NCBI GenBank assembly: GCA_024220505.1
Contig: JAKZZE010000031.1
Coordinates: 186,001 to 250,000 of the forward strand
DNA length: 64,000 bases
Source of the DNA: Rhizopus arrhizus
Taxonomy: Eukaryota > Mucoromycota > Mucoromycetes > Mucorales > Rhizopodaceae
Direction of reading: 5' to 3'
Of the stretch, positions 44,060-55,589 are shown piece by piece. Made by a program: the position numbers and the translations under genes. Within the stretch, counting starts at the first letter, position 1. Each line of letters starts with the position of its first letter. The notes below the pieces were generated by a model. It made no database searches. It was given only the letters and a program-made list of their open reading frames with translations, and was not told the origin of the DNA.

Positions 44060-44839
44060 TCATGTGTTTTTGACGGGAAAGAGCTCAGGAAAGTCGCCAC
44101 GATCTATATATCCTTTGTTAGCGAAGAAACTGGCTACAGCCCGCTTGATAGGGCCTCTAAGGTGATCGAGAGCACGAAGGATACGACACAGAAACAGGCC
44201 ACGTGCGGCGCACGTCCTGTCCGCTTCGTCATAGTCGTCGTATTTAGGATCACGAAGGTTCGAGGGGTCTAAAGGATCATAATCATCTTGAACGGGGATC
44301 TCAAAGTTCTTTAATAGCGAACGGAGTTCAGTTTCGTAATCATTATGAATTAGGAGGGCAACAAGGTCGCGGTCGGGGTAATGAATGTTGAGGATACGCC
44401 TGGTATTAATATTCAGTTGTCGTAGACGAGAGCGTATTTGACCTATAGGAAGGCGGCGGCGTATAGGCAGGTATAGGAATTTGTAGCCATGGTTGGTCGA
44501 GCGAACACTGAAGGTGCCAGCAGCAGCCATTTGACTAGGAAGGGGCGTGGAAGCTTTAAGCTTGGCAGCTTTCTGAGGAAGAGAAGAACCCAAATCGGAA
44601 GGCGGAGGACGTTTCTGAGGAGACTTGGGTTGCGATGAGGTTTCGGATGCCAGTGAGGGAGACGTAAGTGGAGGAGGTACCGGTGGAGAGGAGACCAAAG
44701 TGGAAGCGGGTTTCTTAGAAGCAACGGCGTTGGATGCATGAGCTAATCGCTCAAGGAGGGAAGCGTTTTGTTGCTTGAGTCGGGTGATTTCAGCCTTAGC
44801 TGCAGCGAGTTCTGCTTGTAGCTGCTTTACAGTTGGCAT
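44060..44839 (-). CDS. retroelement ORF1-like protein of unknown family
   Basis: 259 residues from the ATG at 44839, intronless and clearly GC-richer than its surroundings. Residues 4-35 form a coiled coil (VKQLQAELAAAKAEITRLKQ). A Pro/Ser-rich linker to about residue 105 follows. The C-terminal globular part contains YKFLYLPIRRRLPIGQIRSR, LNINTRRILNIHYPDRDLVA and a conserved-looking CAARGLFLCRILRALDHL. The layout (coiled coil, linker, basic domain) resembles ORF1/gag proteins of retroelements. It lies between TGGT(G)GTCACTACAATA motifs at 43844 and 44918. Alternatively it is a domesticated gag-like gene. I do not recognise a specific family. Confidence 0.55.
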   Translation of the reverse strand: MPTVKQLQAELAAAKAEITRLKQQNASLLERLAHASNAVASKKPASTLVSSPPVPPPLTSPSLASETSSQPKSPQKRPPPSDLGSSLPQKAAKLKASTPLPSQMAAAGTFSVRSTNHGYKFLYLPIRRRLPIGQIRSRLRQLNINTRRILNIHYPDRDLVALLIHNDYETELRSLLKNFEIPVQDDYDPLDPSNLRDPKYDDYDEADRTCAARGLFLCRILRALDHLRGPIKRAVASFFANKGYIDRGDFPELFPVKNT

Positions 44840-45049
44840 GGATCAAGTCTGTTGTTGTGGATAGCTTTCCAAATAAGGCAAGAATCTATGGAAAGTGATG
44901 GAAAGCGGAAAAAGAGCTGGTCACTACAATACCTTACTTTCAAATAAAAAAGAAAAACTTCTACTTAACAACTTAAAAAACAATCTTAACCTTAAAATCT
45001 AAATTTACGAGAAAACCTTACCCCCACTGATCCCGTAAACCTACAAGAC

Positions 45050-45210
45050 ACTATTTTGTAACATTATATTCATTATACAATAAACAGTTTACTTTTACTT
45101 TTCTCTAAAATTTCCTGATCTTTTAGTTTCTTTTTTTTTTATTTTATTTTATAACATTCTATTTAACAAACTTCTTATTGATCTTATACTTAATATCTGG
45201 TGGTCACTAC
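45050..45210 (+). repeat. LTR/leader-like remnant 3
   Basis: Contains attatacaataaac, T-rich sequence, then TGGTGGTCACTAC at 45198, the same terminal motif as at 43844. Confidence 0.35.
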
Positions 45211-48200
45211 TGATAATAAAACATATCAAGTTTCGACTTACAATCTACCTTTATCAAGAAAAGTCCTCCCAAATTTAACAACGTACAGCTAAATTACCTC
45301 TGTAAGCCTAATAAATTATCCGATCATTAACAAGTTACACTAGAACCAAGGACACATTAATTTCAGAAAGGGCAAGTTGCGTTCTGTAAAAGATTCAGAT
45401 GTACACTTTACATTACTTTTTAAATGAATTCACTAAATGTAAACTAATGATGATCTTTTTTTTTTTGATGAAAAATTTTATTATCTATACTTATATTTAA
45501 GGCCAAGAACAATTCAAAAATATGCAAGTACCCGGCCATTTAACGTTTGAAGAACTGACTTACTTATTTTTATATTTTCGTCTTAAATAAAAAAACGAAG
45601 TTTATAAGCACTTGATTCTTTTTATAGTTGTCAACAAGACAATTTCCTTGAAATCTAATTATCTTCACTGTAATCTTTTATTATCTTTTGATCACATTAC
45701 TTTAACAACCACTTACATCTGACACATACACTTTATTTTCTCTTTTTCTTATAAAGTTTTATGCTCAAGTTTTATCATCTTTCTATCATTTCAAAGATTA
45801 CAACAAAAAATTTAAATAGCAATTATTTTTTTACAGCATTTACAGTAATTGCGTTGTTCAACAATCTTTTCAAATAGAAACCAAGAACCAGGGCTAATCT
45901 AAGCATATTTGCACATCTATGTTACCAATATCTAAAAAACTCCTGCAAGGATAACATATTGGTATACACTAAGCATTATTCTCATACAGAACGTATACGA
46001 TCTCAGCACATTACATTTGGTGTGTAATAAAAAATATACAGTGTGCTTGAAAATCTACAATATATCACTATTTTGTATTGTTTATATTTGGCTTTTGCAA
46101 ACCATGAAAGGTTCATTTATTAACAAATTTCATATTCCTAAAAAGACAGTATTTAATCATTATCGTCAAATAGTTTCTTTTTAGAACAAGTTTTTTCTAT
46201 TATTTGACAAATCATATATTTAATAATATAGTAATTTGGCCAAGAAAAAGGCATATTGGATACTTGGCCAGAATATAAAGAAGCTAATAATCATCACACA
46301 AGCAAATTTTTCGTAGCTCATCAATTGAGAGTTTAGAAATAATAAAGGCAACATTTAAATTTAGAAAAACAATAAACAACTTGAAACAAAAATGGCTGAA
46401 GGAGGCCAATCAATTGAACATGACATTATGTTTATAACAAGTTGTATTTTGCAGAGTATTCTTTAAATCATCATTATCAATATTAAGGCTATTGTATTAT
46501 GATGTGATATTATCTGTCATAGAAGAAATATAAATGTTTAATTTATTACCTTGAAAATGCTTTTATAAACATTAACAAATGCATTTCATTATTACTATAT
46601 AATATTGAAAGAGAATGAAGAAATGGCCTTTATTATTCTTTACCGAAGTGCAATTTTTACATGCATCTTAATGTTTACTGGTATAGTCTGGCTGTTAAGT
46701 AAAACATGGCTATGAAATATGTTAATGCTACCAGTGATTAGTATAGACTCAGTCAGAGTAAGCTGTTTGAATTTTGGTTGATTTTGTGTATACAATTTTG
46801 ATTATTTTGCTAGTGAATCAGGAAGAATAAAAAAGGGGCTCAAGAGATAACCCCGCGCATTTCTGAAATGGAACTGTAATTGTGAGTAGAAGCTGGCATG
46901 ATGTAAGCTAGAGGGGGAAAAAAGCTAGGTAGCCAGTTATTGACATGTTGTTGTTGTACATTCTTATCTGACAGTAGCTTCAAGAAACTCTGTCTAATGA
47001 TACTTCTCTTTTTGCTACATGATATAACAGCAAGACATATATAATTTGCTGTGAATTCTATGTATATTCTGATCCTTTGCAGTGAAGTGAAGAATTTAAT
47101 AGTGTAACTCTATTGTAGTAAAAACTTGCTTATATTTTTTTAAGCATTAGAATGATTAGCCTTATACGATAAAAAACGTGAACAAGATAGAACAAAAATT
47201 TTTGGAGGTTCTCAATTTTGCGATAGCTACAAGAATAATCCAGGGATTTCTAACAGATATTCTGCGCTTTTTTTAAGTAAAAAAAAAATGCTAATCTTAC
47301 TATAAGTAACTAACTTGTATTAAATGAAATATACTATAAACAGTAAGTATGATTATCTGGAAGCAAGTCAGGACACTTTCAGTTAACAAATGCTAACTAT
47401 AATGTATCTAATTTGCTTAATATTGTATTTGGGAAGTTTGTCTACGACATATATCTGTAAAAAGTACTCTAAAGAGAAATTATAGTTATTTTAATGTTAA
47501 TGAAACATTTCTTTCTAATGCTTAAGGCCAATAAAAAGTTAAAATACCTAAACTACAAAACAAATTAAACGCTTTACACTTTGCATTAATTACGCTAAGC
47601 CCACTATCTATTTTGAAAGTGAATGGCCTGGAAAGAGGTAAAAAATGACGGTTTCAGTCGGCTAGCAATTGAGATGAAATTCATACGTAATTTGCTTACA
47701 AAAATATCCTCTTCGTCTTTAATTATTATACACACTAATGGATTACAGTGCACTGGTTATAAAATGTTTAACCCACTGAAACATAGAACTGACTAATATG
47801 TCTTATATACTGCTATCTGCAGAAGAGTAATCGTTTGTAAAGAGGCATATGAAAGCACTTATTAGGACAGTGTCACACTTGACAAATAGGTTAGCTAGAA
47901 TAGAATAAAATATCATGCTTATGAAATTGTTCCTAAGAGTGCCGAAAGATTGGTTTCTTTAGAGTGTATGTTTTTTTTATAAAGCTGTATACATTGATGA
48001 TGTAAAACTCTGCTGTATCAAAACTTAAACGGCGGCACTAGACATATAATAATATGAACATGATACCTTATTATCCAATTTCAATGTATAATATGGAAGC
48101 ATAGCTTAGAGGAAAGTTCTGATTTATCTAATTACAAACTAAAGTTCAAGCTTGAAGCTTCATGAATTGTATAAAACGTTGGTAAACTGTATGCTTTTTT

Positions 48201-50626
48201 AAATAGACTATCAATTTTATTCGGTAATAGTGAACATATTTGATGTATGTGGTTAAAAAAGAAATAAGAGGAATAGCTTGCATTGATAGCTAAAATCATA
48301 AAAATAATAACATCAAAGTTGCTACTATTTGTCCATATTGAAGATACAACGTATATTAAGATCTTGCTCAGGTACTTCCCAATCTTTTATATTTCTACAT
48401 TAGTTGATTGGGGTTTTTCTAGAATAAGGATGAAAGGCTTCAGAAGTTTAGATGTACAACAAATACCAATATGTCAATATGAGAGAGCTTTAAATATCGC
48501 TAATGTTTATTACTATTGTTAAAGCTAACATTTGACTGTTACAAGTATTTTGCATTTCAATGTTAAAAAAGAGGGTATGCTGAGCTATTGGGAATTCTTC
48601 TGTGTTAAGGATGCTTATAATTTCTTTCTCAACTCTATGCTTTTTTTTATCAATCTGTATACAGTTGATGGAATGTTATACGCTGTGATCAAAGACAAAA
48701 GAAAAGGGTTTGTCCATTGCAAACAAAGTATGTTTTATAGTCAAAACATAGATAAAGTTATCTAACACTGACCATATAACATAAGTTTGCCTGTTACTTC
48801 TTTTTCTTTCACATCGTTTACAGATTCTCTCATCCCCCTCTTCCTTTCCTTTCACCAACTCATCCTCAATATGTCCTCATAATCACTGTTGTATGAACCA
48901 TCTTTGCTGGCGCTTTGTTTGCTTCATGTTTGAATCCATATTTTGTCTCCTATGCAATGACATGACCTCTTTCTTATCCTTGCTATAAATACAAAAGATG
49001 TCATATTACATCATATTTGATCGATAGCTATAACAATTCGTTTGCAAGCCTATCATATTGAATATATCATTGCTTTTCTTCTACTCTTTAGCTTTGACCC
49101 GTGTACTTTCAAAATCCATACAGAATACCTTTTTCTTTTTTTTTCTTTCTTTTTTTGTGAAGCATAACAGCGAATACATTTTACACTACTTCTTTGTATC
49201 TTGTAGAAAAGAAAAGTCGAATACAGAAAACTATAGAAGTGAATCTATGAGAGTCGAGATTGAAAGACGGAAACAAAATTCCAACCTGTCTCAGCTTTTT
49301 TTTTTTTTTTTGACTTTTCTGTCTTGGGAATTCTTCAAGTCTAAAGCAAGTTCCACACTTTGGTTCAGTCAGGGTCGTCAAGTTATATACGCTGCTTTCT
49401 TTTAGAAAAGCTTTGTTCATTATTCCTTGTAATTAGCTTTTGTTATTAGAAAATAAAAGTAAATAAAAAATAAAAAAAAGAATGGTCAATGTGTCAAGCT
49501 AACTCTTTTGTGGATAAATTATTACACTCAACCAGTATGGAATCATTCTATTAATATCATATCCATATACAAAAGTCGTACCTATTGTCACAGTGATACA
49601 GTGTAACGATCTAAAAAAGGATGCTTGAATCGCCGTTTTGCTCATGGTGCACTCAATTTAGAACCCGTTTCTCTTTTACCCTTTTCTGAATTTGGTCATC
49701 TCGTACACAGTCAGTCTGCAAAGACTCGACCTACTTGCTTACTTTTCCATATATGCTGATGTCTCTTTGTCATATTCTCAATTGCATCTATAACCATTAT
49801 ATAAAAAGAGAGAGAGCAAACACATTCTATTTCTTTATTTCATCGGCATGCAAATAGAAATAAAACAATCTTTTATTCGCTACAGCGTCTATTAGTTACA
49901 TGCTATCATCTATGCTTATAAGCAAGTAAGCGATACATTATTAAGTTCCTTAAAAGGAAGGTGAAATGAGAAAGTCGGTGTAAGTATGGTTACACGATAT
50001 GCCTTATTAGTCTAGCTTACCTACTTGCCTTTAGCTTCTTTACTCATCCCTCCTCAATCTCCATCATTCCTGCAAACATACTCTTTCTTAACTAAATAGC
50101 TTTAGACATATAAAAAGCAGAAAAAAAGGAAACAGCCAAACAAAAGAACAGTAGTAGTTACTTTTTCATCTCTTGTCTTCATCTGAATGCAAACCTGCAT
50201 GTGGAAAATAAAAAAACAAAAGAAGCTTTCTAAAATAAAAATAAAAAAGGAAAGCAGACAAATCATACTATTAATATACTGAGTATTTAGCATACATACT
50301 GACTGAATAACAAAATAAAATAAAAGACTTGGCTCACCACTCATTAGATTCCTTTTGGGAATGTTGACTAAGGAATCTCAACTTTACCACCAGCTTTTTT
50401 CTTTTTGCTTTTCTTTTTCTTTGCTTTGGCAATTATATAACACCTGGCCTTATGTTTATTTCATTACACAACTTGAATTTTCAATTAAAAGAGTAGAGAT
50501 AGTATTAGAGAAATGCTTAGTATAACAAGTGGTTTAAAAACAAATAAATGGCTTAGGCAAAAAGCGAAAGGTAAAAGACAAGAGCAATATTTAGGATTTT
50601 TTTTTTTTCAAAAGTGATTTTTCATT
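45211..50626. other. long gene-poor AT-rich tract
   Basis: 5.4 kb with no gene supported. The short ORFs at 48.3-49.4 kb have biased composition and no conserved motifs. No tRNA or snRNA was recognised. Confidence 0.5.
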
Positions 50627-50632
50627 TTTATT
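50627..50632 (-). terminator. AATAAA polyadenylation signal after ribozyme
   Basis: AATAAA on the minus strand, 20 nt after the ribozyme 3' end. Confidence 0.45.
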
Positions 50633-50651
50633 TAATATAAAAAAAAAAGCT

Positions 50652-50728
50652 GACATTGTTAGCCATATTTTCAAAACGAAAATATGTTTCCAGGCACCGC
50701 CACGTGGAGGCCATGTCTTTAAGTGCCC
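50652..50728 (-). ncRNA. HDV-like self-cleaving ribozyme, diverged copy
   Basis: Read on the minus strand from 50728: P1 GGGCACT pairs with GGTGCCT; P2 GACAT pairs with ATGTC; P3 GCC/GGC encloses the L3 loop TCCACGT. GG after P1 can pair with CC of L3 (P1.1). P4 is CATATTTTC with GAAAATATG. J4/2 is GCTAACA, with the catalytic-type C. The order P1-P2-P3-P1'-P4-P2' is the nested double pseudoknot of HDV ribozymes. Compared with 53156, the P4 bases differ on both strands but still pair. Predicted cleavage is just 5' of G50728. Confidence 0.85.
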
Positions 50729-50874
50729 TTCGCTTTCGTCCTAGTTATTCTGCAGAGGAAATCGACATTGACTCAGCAACTTGATGGGAGGAGCGGTTCT
50801 CCCACCAAGTCCCGGGCAATGAACAAAACGCCAACAGTTACAAAGAAGAAAATGATTTTGTAATTTTGGCTCCT

Positions 50875-50883
50875 CCTTTTATA
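50875..50883 (-). promoter_or_regulatory. TATA box upstream of ribozyme copy 3
   Basis: TATAAAAGG on the minus strand, 155 bp before the predicted cleavage site. It is almost the same box as at 52951. Confidence 0.6.
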
Positions 50884-52343
50884 CTTTTTTTCTTTAGAAA
50901 AATTATTTGAAAAGAGGTCACTTTCTTAACAGTCAAACCAAAGTCACTTGCAGCAAAAGGATTTCATTTGTTCCTTTGGTTACATACGAGTACTAATTCA
51001 GTAATTTTCTTTTTCCTTCATTCCTTGTTCAAAATTAAATATTGCTCCTTGTTCTAAATAATTCAACAGCATAGTCCGTATTAATACTCCTTTCCATTCA
51101 CTTTATGCGGCGCTCCGTACAAAAATAAGATAGCTTTTGGACTGATAACTAAAGTCACGGACCTTATTCGCTAAAATTCGTCTGAGATGACTTCGGAATA
51201 TAGAATTTATAGCTTTTTGTCGACAATATAATACAAACAGCTCACTATATTTCACTATACAAAAGAATCATTCTTCAATAAATACAAATATTGGATATTT
51301 ACCCTACCAACGATACCATAAATTCAATACAAAGCAGATTATTAGCTGTTATAAAAATTATTAATTCCTAAAAATAACCTATCACATTTTATAACAAAAA
51401 AGCTTTATAGTTAATTTATTATATATTTTTACAGCTAGATATTATGGCATAGAGCTATGACCACAAAATTAAGCATATAAAGTCTTATAATCAATAATAC
51501 AACAGAAATAATCAAGTTCATATGAGAGCGAATGGGAATGTTTATGATTACTAATACATAACATGACTTTGCTGTTCAGCTCATGTTTTGCACGTCCATA
51601 TAACCCACTAATGTTAAGCATACACAGTCCAAAATTCAATAACATTTAATTTAATCTCATTAAATCGTATGCTTCATTATACTACTATTCATTCAATACA
51701 CTGAACATGACATATAGAAAGATCCTGCTTATTTTGTCTTCATCGATTAAAAAAAAAGCTTTGGTATTCTAGTCATAGGATATTTCCTTTATTAACAAAC
51801 ACGGAAAGCAACTATTCACAACAACCATAGTATAAAAAGATGAGCATGTAATAAAGCAATAAAATCTTTTGTGATTTGCTCATTTTGAACACAACAGCGA
51901 CCCTTTCTATTCTTATTGGCCACAAAGTAATACTTTTCCCGAATTTGTACAGTTTGTGAAGTATTAGCAAGAAATCAGTTGTAAACATGTCAAATGTAAA
52001 GGAAGGAACTAAGATTCCGTCACTCATAAACTCTTCTTTCTAAACACTTTTATTGCTAACCAGCTTTGTTTCATACTTGCTTAATAATATAGTTCGACTA
52101 TTTCCAAAAACAAATTTGATACTAACAAAAGGAGTAAACTAGATATACATTGAATGAAACTAGATTTATTACCAAGCAGTAAAAGAACAGCACAGAAGAG
52201 AACATAGCATAGAAAGAACAATGAGGGATGATATGTTCACAAAGTATCTCTTGATGCTTCTTCATATTCAATTCCATACAAAGGAATGAGTAGATAAAGG
52301 ACATGATAACCCTCTTTGACTTAATATCTTTCTGGAAAAAGCC
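50884..52343. other. gene-poor AT-rich DNA
   Basis: No ORF or RNA gene supported. The inverted-repeat arm may begin further left than 52344, but its partner would lie beyond the window. Confidence 0.45.
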
Positions 52344-52950
52344 ATCATTTTATTCCATTCCTTCTTCTTTATTTTATTTGACGTGATTCATGCTAGAGAA
52401 AATAAAAGGCGTTGGTTATTTCTAGTAATAAAGTGACATATGAAGTAGACTTGACTTACATTCCATAAAAGACTGTAGCATCATCATTATGCAATATTGA
52501 ATCCTAGTCTATTAATTCTGGATCTATAGAACATTATTATACTTTTCGGAGACCTTGTAATTCTAAATCTTTTTATATGCTTCCTTGTCGACTGAGAGTG
52601 ATGACTAGGTCAAAGTAAAATGATCATGTAAAACCCTAGGACTTGTGCTTCATTGGTTCTAAGGACGAATTGACTAATTTAGTATAACAACAAGCTTTGC
52701 CGCATAGTTACTTACTGGTAATGTTTCAATATTATGACGATAAAGGGTAGAAAATGATTGAAGATGCTAGTTTCTTTTAGATTTTGACTGATGAATGATA
52801 CGATAAAAGCTTGAAGAGTGAGAGAAAGACGGATTCTCATGGTTAAAAATGTAACAAACGGACTATTTTGCAGGAGCTTTTTTTTTTTTTTTAATTTCTT
52901 GTCATCGCGTCATACCAACACAGACTAAGCTTTGATAAAACCAAAAAATG

Positions 52951-52960
52951 TATAAAAGGG
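52951..52960 (+). promoter_or_regulatory. TATA box upstream of ribozyme copy 1
   Basis: TATAAAAGGG, 205 bp before the predicted ribozyme cleavage site. A leader of about 175 nt would precede the ribozyme. Confidence 0.6.
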
Positions 52961-53155
52961 AGCTAGATCCGATATCTTTTTTCTTTCCTTCTCTATCAAT
53001 CATGACAGCACAGTAGATCAGCAACACTGAGAGAGTTACAGAGTTACAACCATACAACTCTACAACTCTACACCTTTACCAGTTCAGCAGGGGCTCTTCA
53101 AGTCATTGCTTACGCTTTATCTGATTCTCCCCTTTTTGGAAAAAAGAACATAGAA

Positions 53156-53237
53156 GGGCACCTATTCGACATGGCCACCACGTGGCGGTGCCTGGAAACA
53201 TGTCTTTACTATAAAGACATGGCTAACAGTGTCGAAT
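53156..53237 (+). ncRNA. HDV-like self-cleaving ribozyme, copy 1
   Basis: P1 GGGCACC (53156-53162) pairs with GGTGCCT (53087+100: 53187-53193). P2 ATTCGACAT (53164-53172) pairs with GTGTCGAAT (53229-53237). P3 GCC (53174-53176) pairs with GGC (53184-53186) around the L3 loop ACCACGT. L3 CC (53178-53179) can pair with GG 53194-53195 as P1.1. P4 is CATGTCTTTA (53199-53208) with TAAAGACATG (53212-53221). J4/2 GCTAACA follows, with C53223 in the place of the HDV catalytic cytosine. P1' begins directly after P3', as required. Cleavage is predicted 5' of G53156. No ORF follows; an AATAAA lies 30 nt downstream. Confidence 0.88.
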
Positions 53238-53267
53238 TTAGTGCATGTACTTTTATATATCCTATGT

Positions 53268-53273
53268 AATAAA
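53268..53273 (+). terminator. AATAAA polyadenylation signal after ribozyme
   Basis: AATAAA 30 nt after the ribozyme end. Together with the TATA box at 52951 it defines a candidate transcription unit of about 0.3 kb. Confidence 0.45.
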
Positions 53274-53952
53274 ATCATTCTTTGTCTTTCTTCATTTTTC
53301 TCTGTCTCTTTCTCATGTTAATTACATTGTTTACTATATTCTTTGACTTGATTCATGTCTTCAAAAAAGTCCACTAGCTTCATGTATATCGATCATCACC
53401 CTTAGTGTACAAAGGAAGAGAGCTGAAATAGATTTGTATAATACTATGTAAATATTGAGACAAAGTACCAACCATATACCCTTTATAGCCTCGGTCCTAT
53501 TACCTTTTACAAATAGTATGATCACAACAGTTGATCTAAAGTATACTTTGCTATTCTTTCTTGGTTGAGCTTTCATTGTTCGTTGTTCATTCACCATTAC
53601 TTTATTATTTGTTTATTACTTGTTATAGCAATGGTATTGTTAGCAGAGAAAGAGGGTGTTCTTGTGAGTGTACAAAAAAAAACATATGCCAGCCAATATT
53701 CTCTGTTGATGAACGAAAAGTATTCAAATAAACCATGAAAGAAGCTCCCTTATCCTCTTAGAGATATAAGTAAAGTAATAGAGTATGTTGTCAGAATGAC
53801 TTACATTATGTTGTCCATTCCTTCTAGATTGACCCATCTATTCAACTTTTTCCTTCACAGAAAGTAGATCTGGACGACATTAGGACAAGCAATTTCACTT
53901 TGTAACACAAATATATATATATTTGACAAGTACTTACGAAGTGAATAGAAAA

Positions 53953-54000
53953 TAAAGGGAAAGGGAAAGGGAAAGGGAAAGAGAGAGAGAGAGAGAGAGA
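53953..54000 (+). repeat. simple repeats (GGGAAA)n then (GA)n
   Basis: Four to five aaggga-type units followed by about ten GA units. Mirrored in the right arm near 62344-62391. Confidence 0.9.
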
Positions 54001-54879
54001 AAAAAGGAAAGAAGAAAAAGAGAGAACAAAGAAATAGGATCGACAACAATGTGCCTTAATTGATTTCATTGTCCGTCAATGACAGACAAGATCACGTGAA
54101 GGATACTGACCTTGTCGGATATTAGTTTATCCATAACTGTACTTGACCTTATTTCCATTTATGGGTATCCTTATTTTCCTCCCTTTTCTTAGTCATTCTT
54201 TATAAAGACACTTTTCTTCACATCCTCTAGTCACTGTGCCAGAATAGTGTAGAATGGAGAACATGGCTTTGTTTGTGCTTTCGCTTTTTTTTTTATAGAC
54301 TAATTAGTTTACATCGGAATGCTTGATTCACTATTGATAAAGCTTTACAGTATCTTATAAAAACCCTCTCAAACAGCCTTTTGTGTACATGAAAAGCAAC
54401 TAAGCCGCATATATAAATAACATAGAGAAATAGTACAAGGAATGTCTTTGTAAATGGGGATTTATTAAAAAAGATATAGATTGATCAAGTGTAAGACCTT
54501 AAGATTGTCACTGAACAGTCTCATAGTGACTGATCTCACTGTCCTATTACTTGTTCTATCACTTCTTACCTTGTTTGACATACATGAATAATAAGCATGT
54601 ATAGCATGGCTATGTCCATTATAGGCAATAGAGGATAAGCTCTACATGATGACTTTTGTCTATTACTGTATCATACCTTGTCATGTAAACTTGCTATTGG
54701 ATGATCAGCATTGATGGTGGATTGCGAGTAACTGGTTGCTATAGTGAAGCCATGTACGCATAGTCTTGTATCTCTCCTAATTTTATAGTATTGCCATAGT
54801 AAATGGATCTTGACTAGATCCATATATATATACCCATGGTTGATCTATCACAATCACTTTCACAAGCACGGTCCTCTCT

Positions 54880-55589
54880 GTCTTCGAAATGAACCATTCC
54901 TTTGCTGTCTTCTTGCTCTTGTTTTTCTTGTCTCTGATCTCTTTCTTTCTTAGATAGTTTGTCCTTTACTCTACTTGGATTCAAAAGCATACAGAATTCT
55001 ATCTATGATCCATGGCTATTTCTTTGTTTATAATGATATAGCACATACTTTCATCGTCATCATCTTTTTCTTCTTCTTCTCTTTCTTCTTCATAGCGTTA
55101 TCCATTCATACTATTTCCTTTCTATTCATTATTATTCCATTTCCTATTTTTGTTGACTGAGGTTGCACTATGCTTAAAGTATTGGCTACTACTATCTCTC
55201 TGTTCTCTATACTTCTATTTCTATTTGTATTTTTATTGCTTGTTTCTTATTTACTTCAAATTATGTGGTGATTTCAGTAGACAAGCGTCTGTATTCCTGA
55301 ACTAAGGCTTTTCTATCACTCTTCTTCCTTTTTCTTTCTCATTCCTCTTTGTTTGATGTGTAGTTACTAGTCTGTTTGTTGAGCTGCTCTAAACCGCTTT
55401 TCGTATAGGAAGAATAGGTCTGGTAACATCTTTCATAGACTTGCTTTCGTCTGTTTGTGTCTTTTGCTATAAATTAAGCTTTTTGCTTGTGTAAAAAGAC
55501 ATGGAATAAACACGAAAGGTAAAGAAAAAAAAAAGAGAAAACAAAAAGGGAAAAGGAACCATCTTTGTGCAACTCCATCATCTCTGCTA
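54880..55589. other. spacer of inverted repeat, no gene
   Basis: T/C-rich low-complexity sequence with no supported gene. Confidence 0.5.

Larger units (their letters stand above)
52344..54879 (+). repeat. large inverted repeat, left arm
   Basis: Position i matches the complement of position 116344-i along the whole arm, so 52344 pairs with 64000 and 54879 with 61465. Sampled blocks are identical, including a GA microsatellite. Similarity ends at a CT-rich tract near 54880. The outer end is cut by the window edge. Confidence 0.96.

Noticed and set aside
48283..49405. Cluster of small ORFs in the gene-poor tract
   Set aside because: Short, AT-biased, mutually overlapping on both strands, no motifs, no splice-consistent extensions.
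50652..53237. Ribozyme copies as terminal inverted repeats of a 2.6-kb DNA transposon
   Set aside because: The similarity is confined to the ribozyme core and TATA box, no transposase ORF lies between, and no target duplication was seen at the edges.
53361..54069. ORFs of 60-80 codons, mirrored at 62275-62983
   Set aside because: Identical only because the arms are identical; composition is dominated by simple repeats (poly Phe/Ser/Leu), with no conserved motif or start context.
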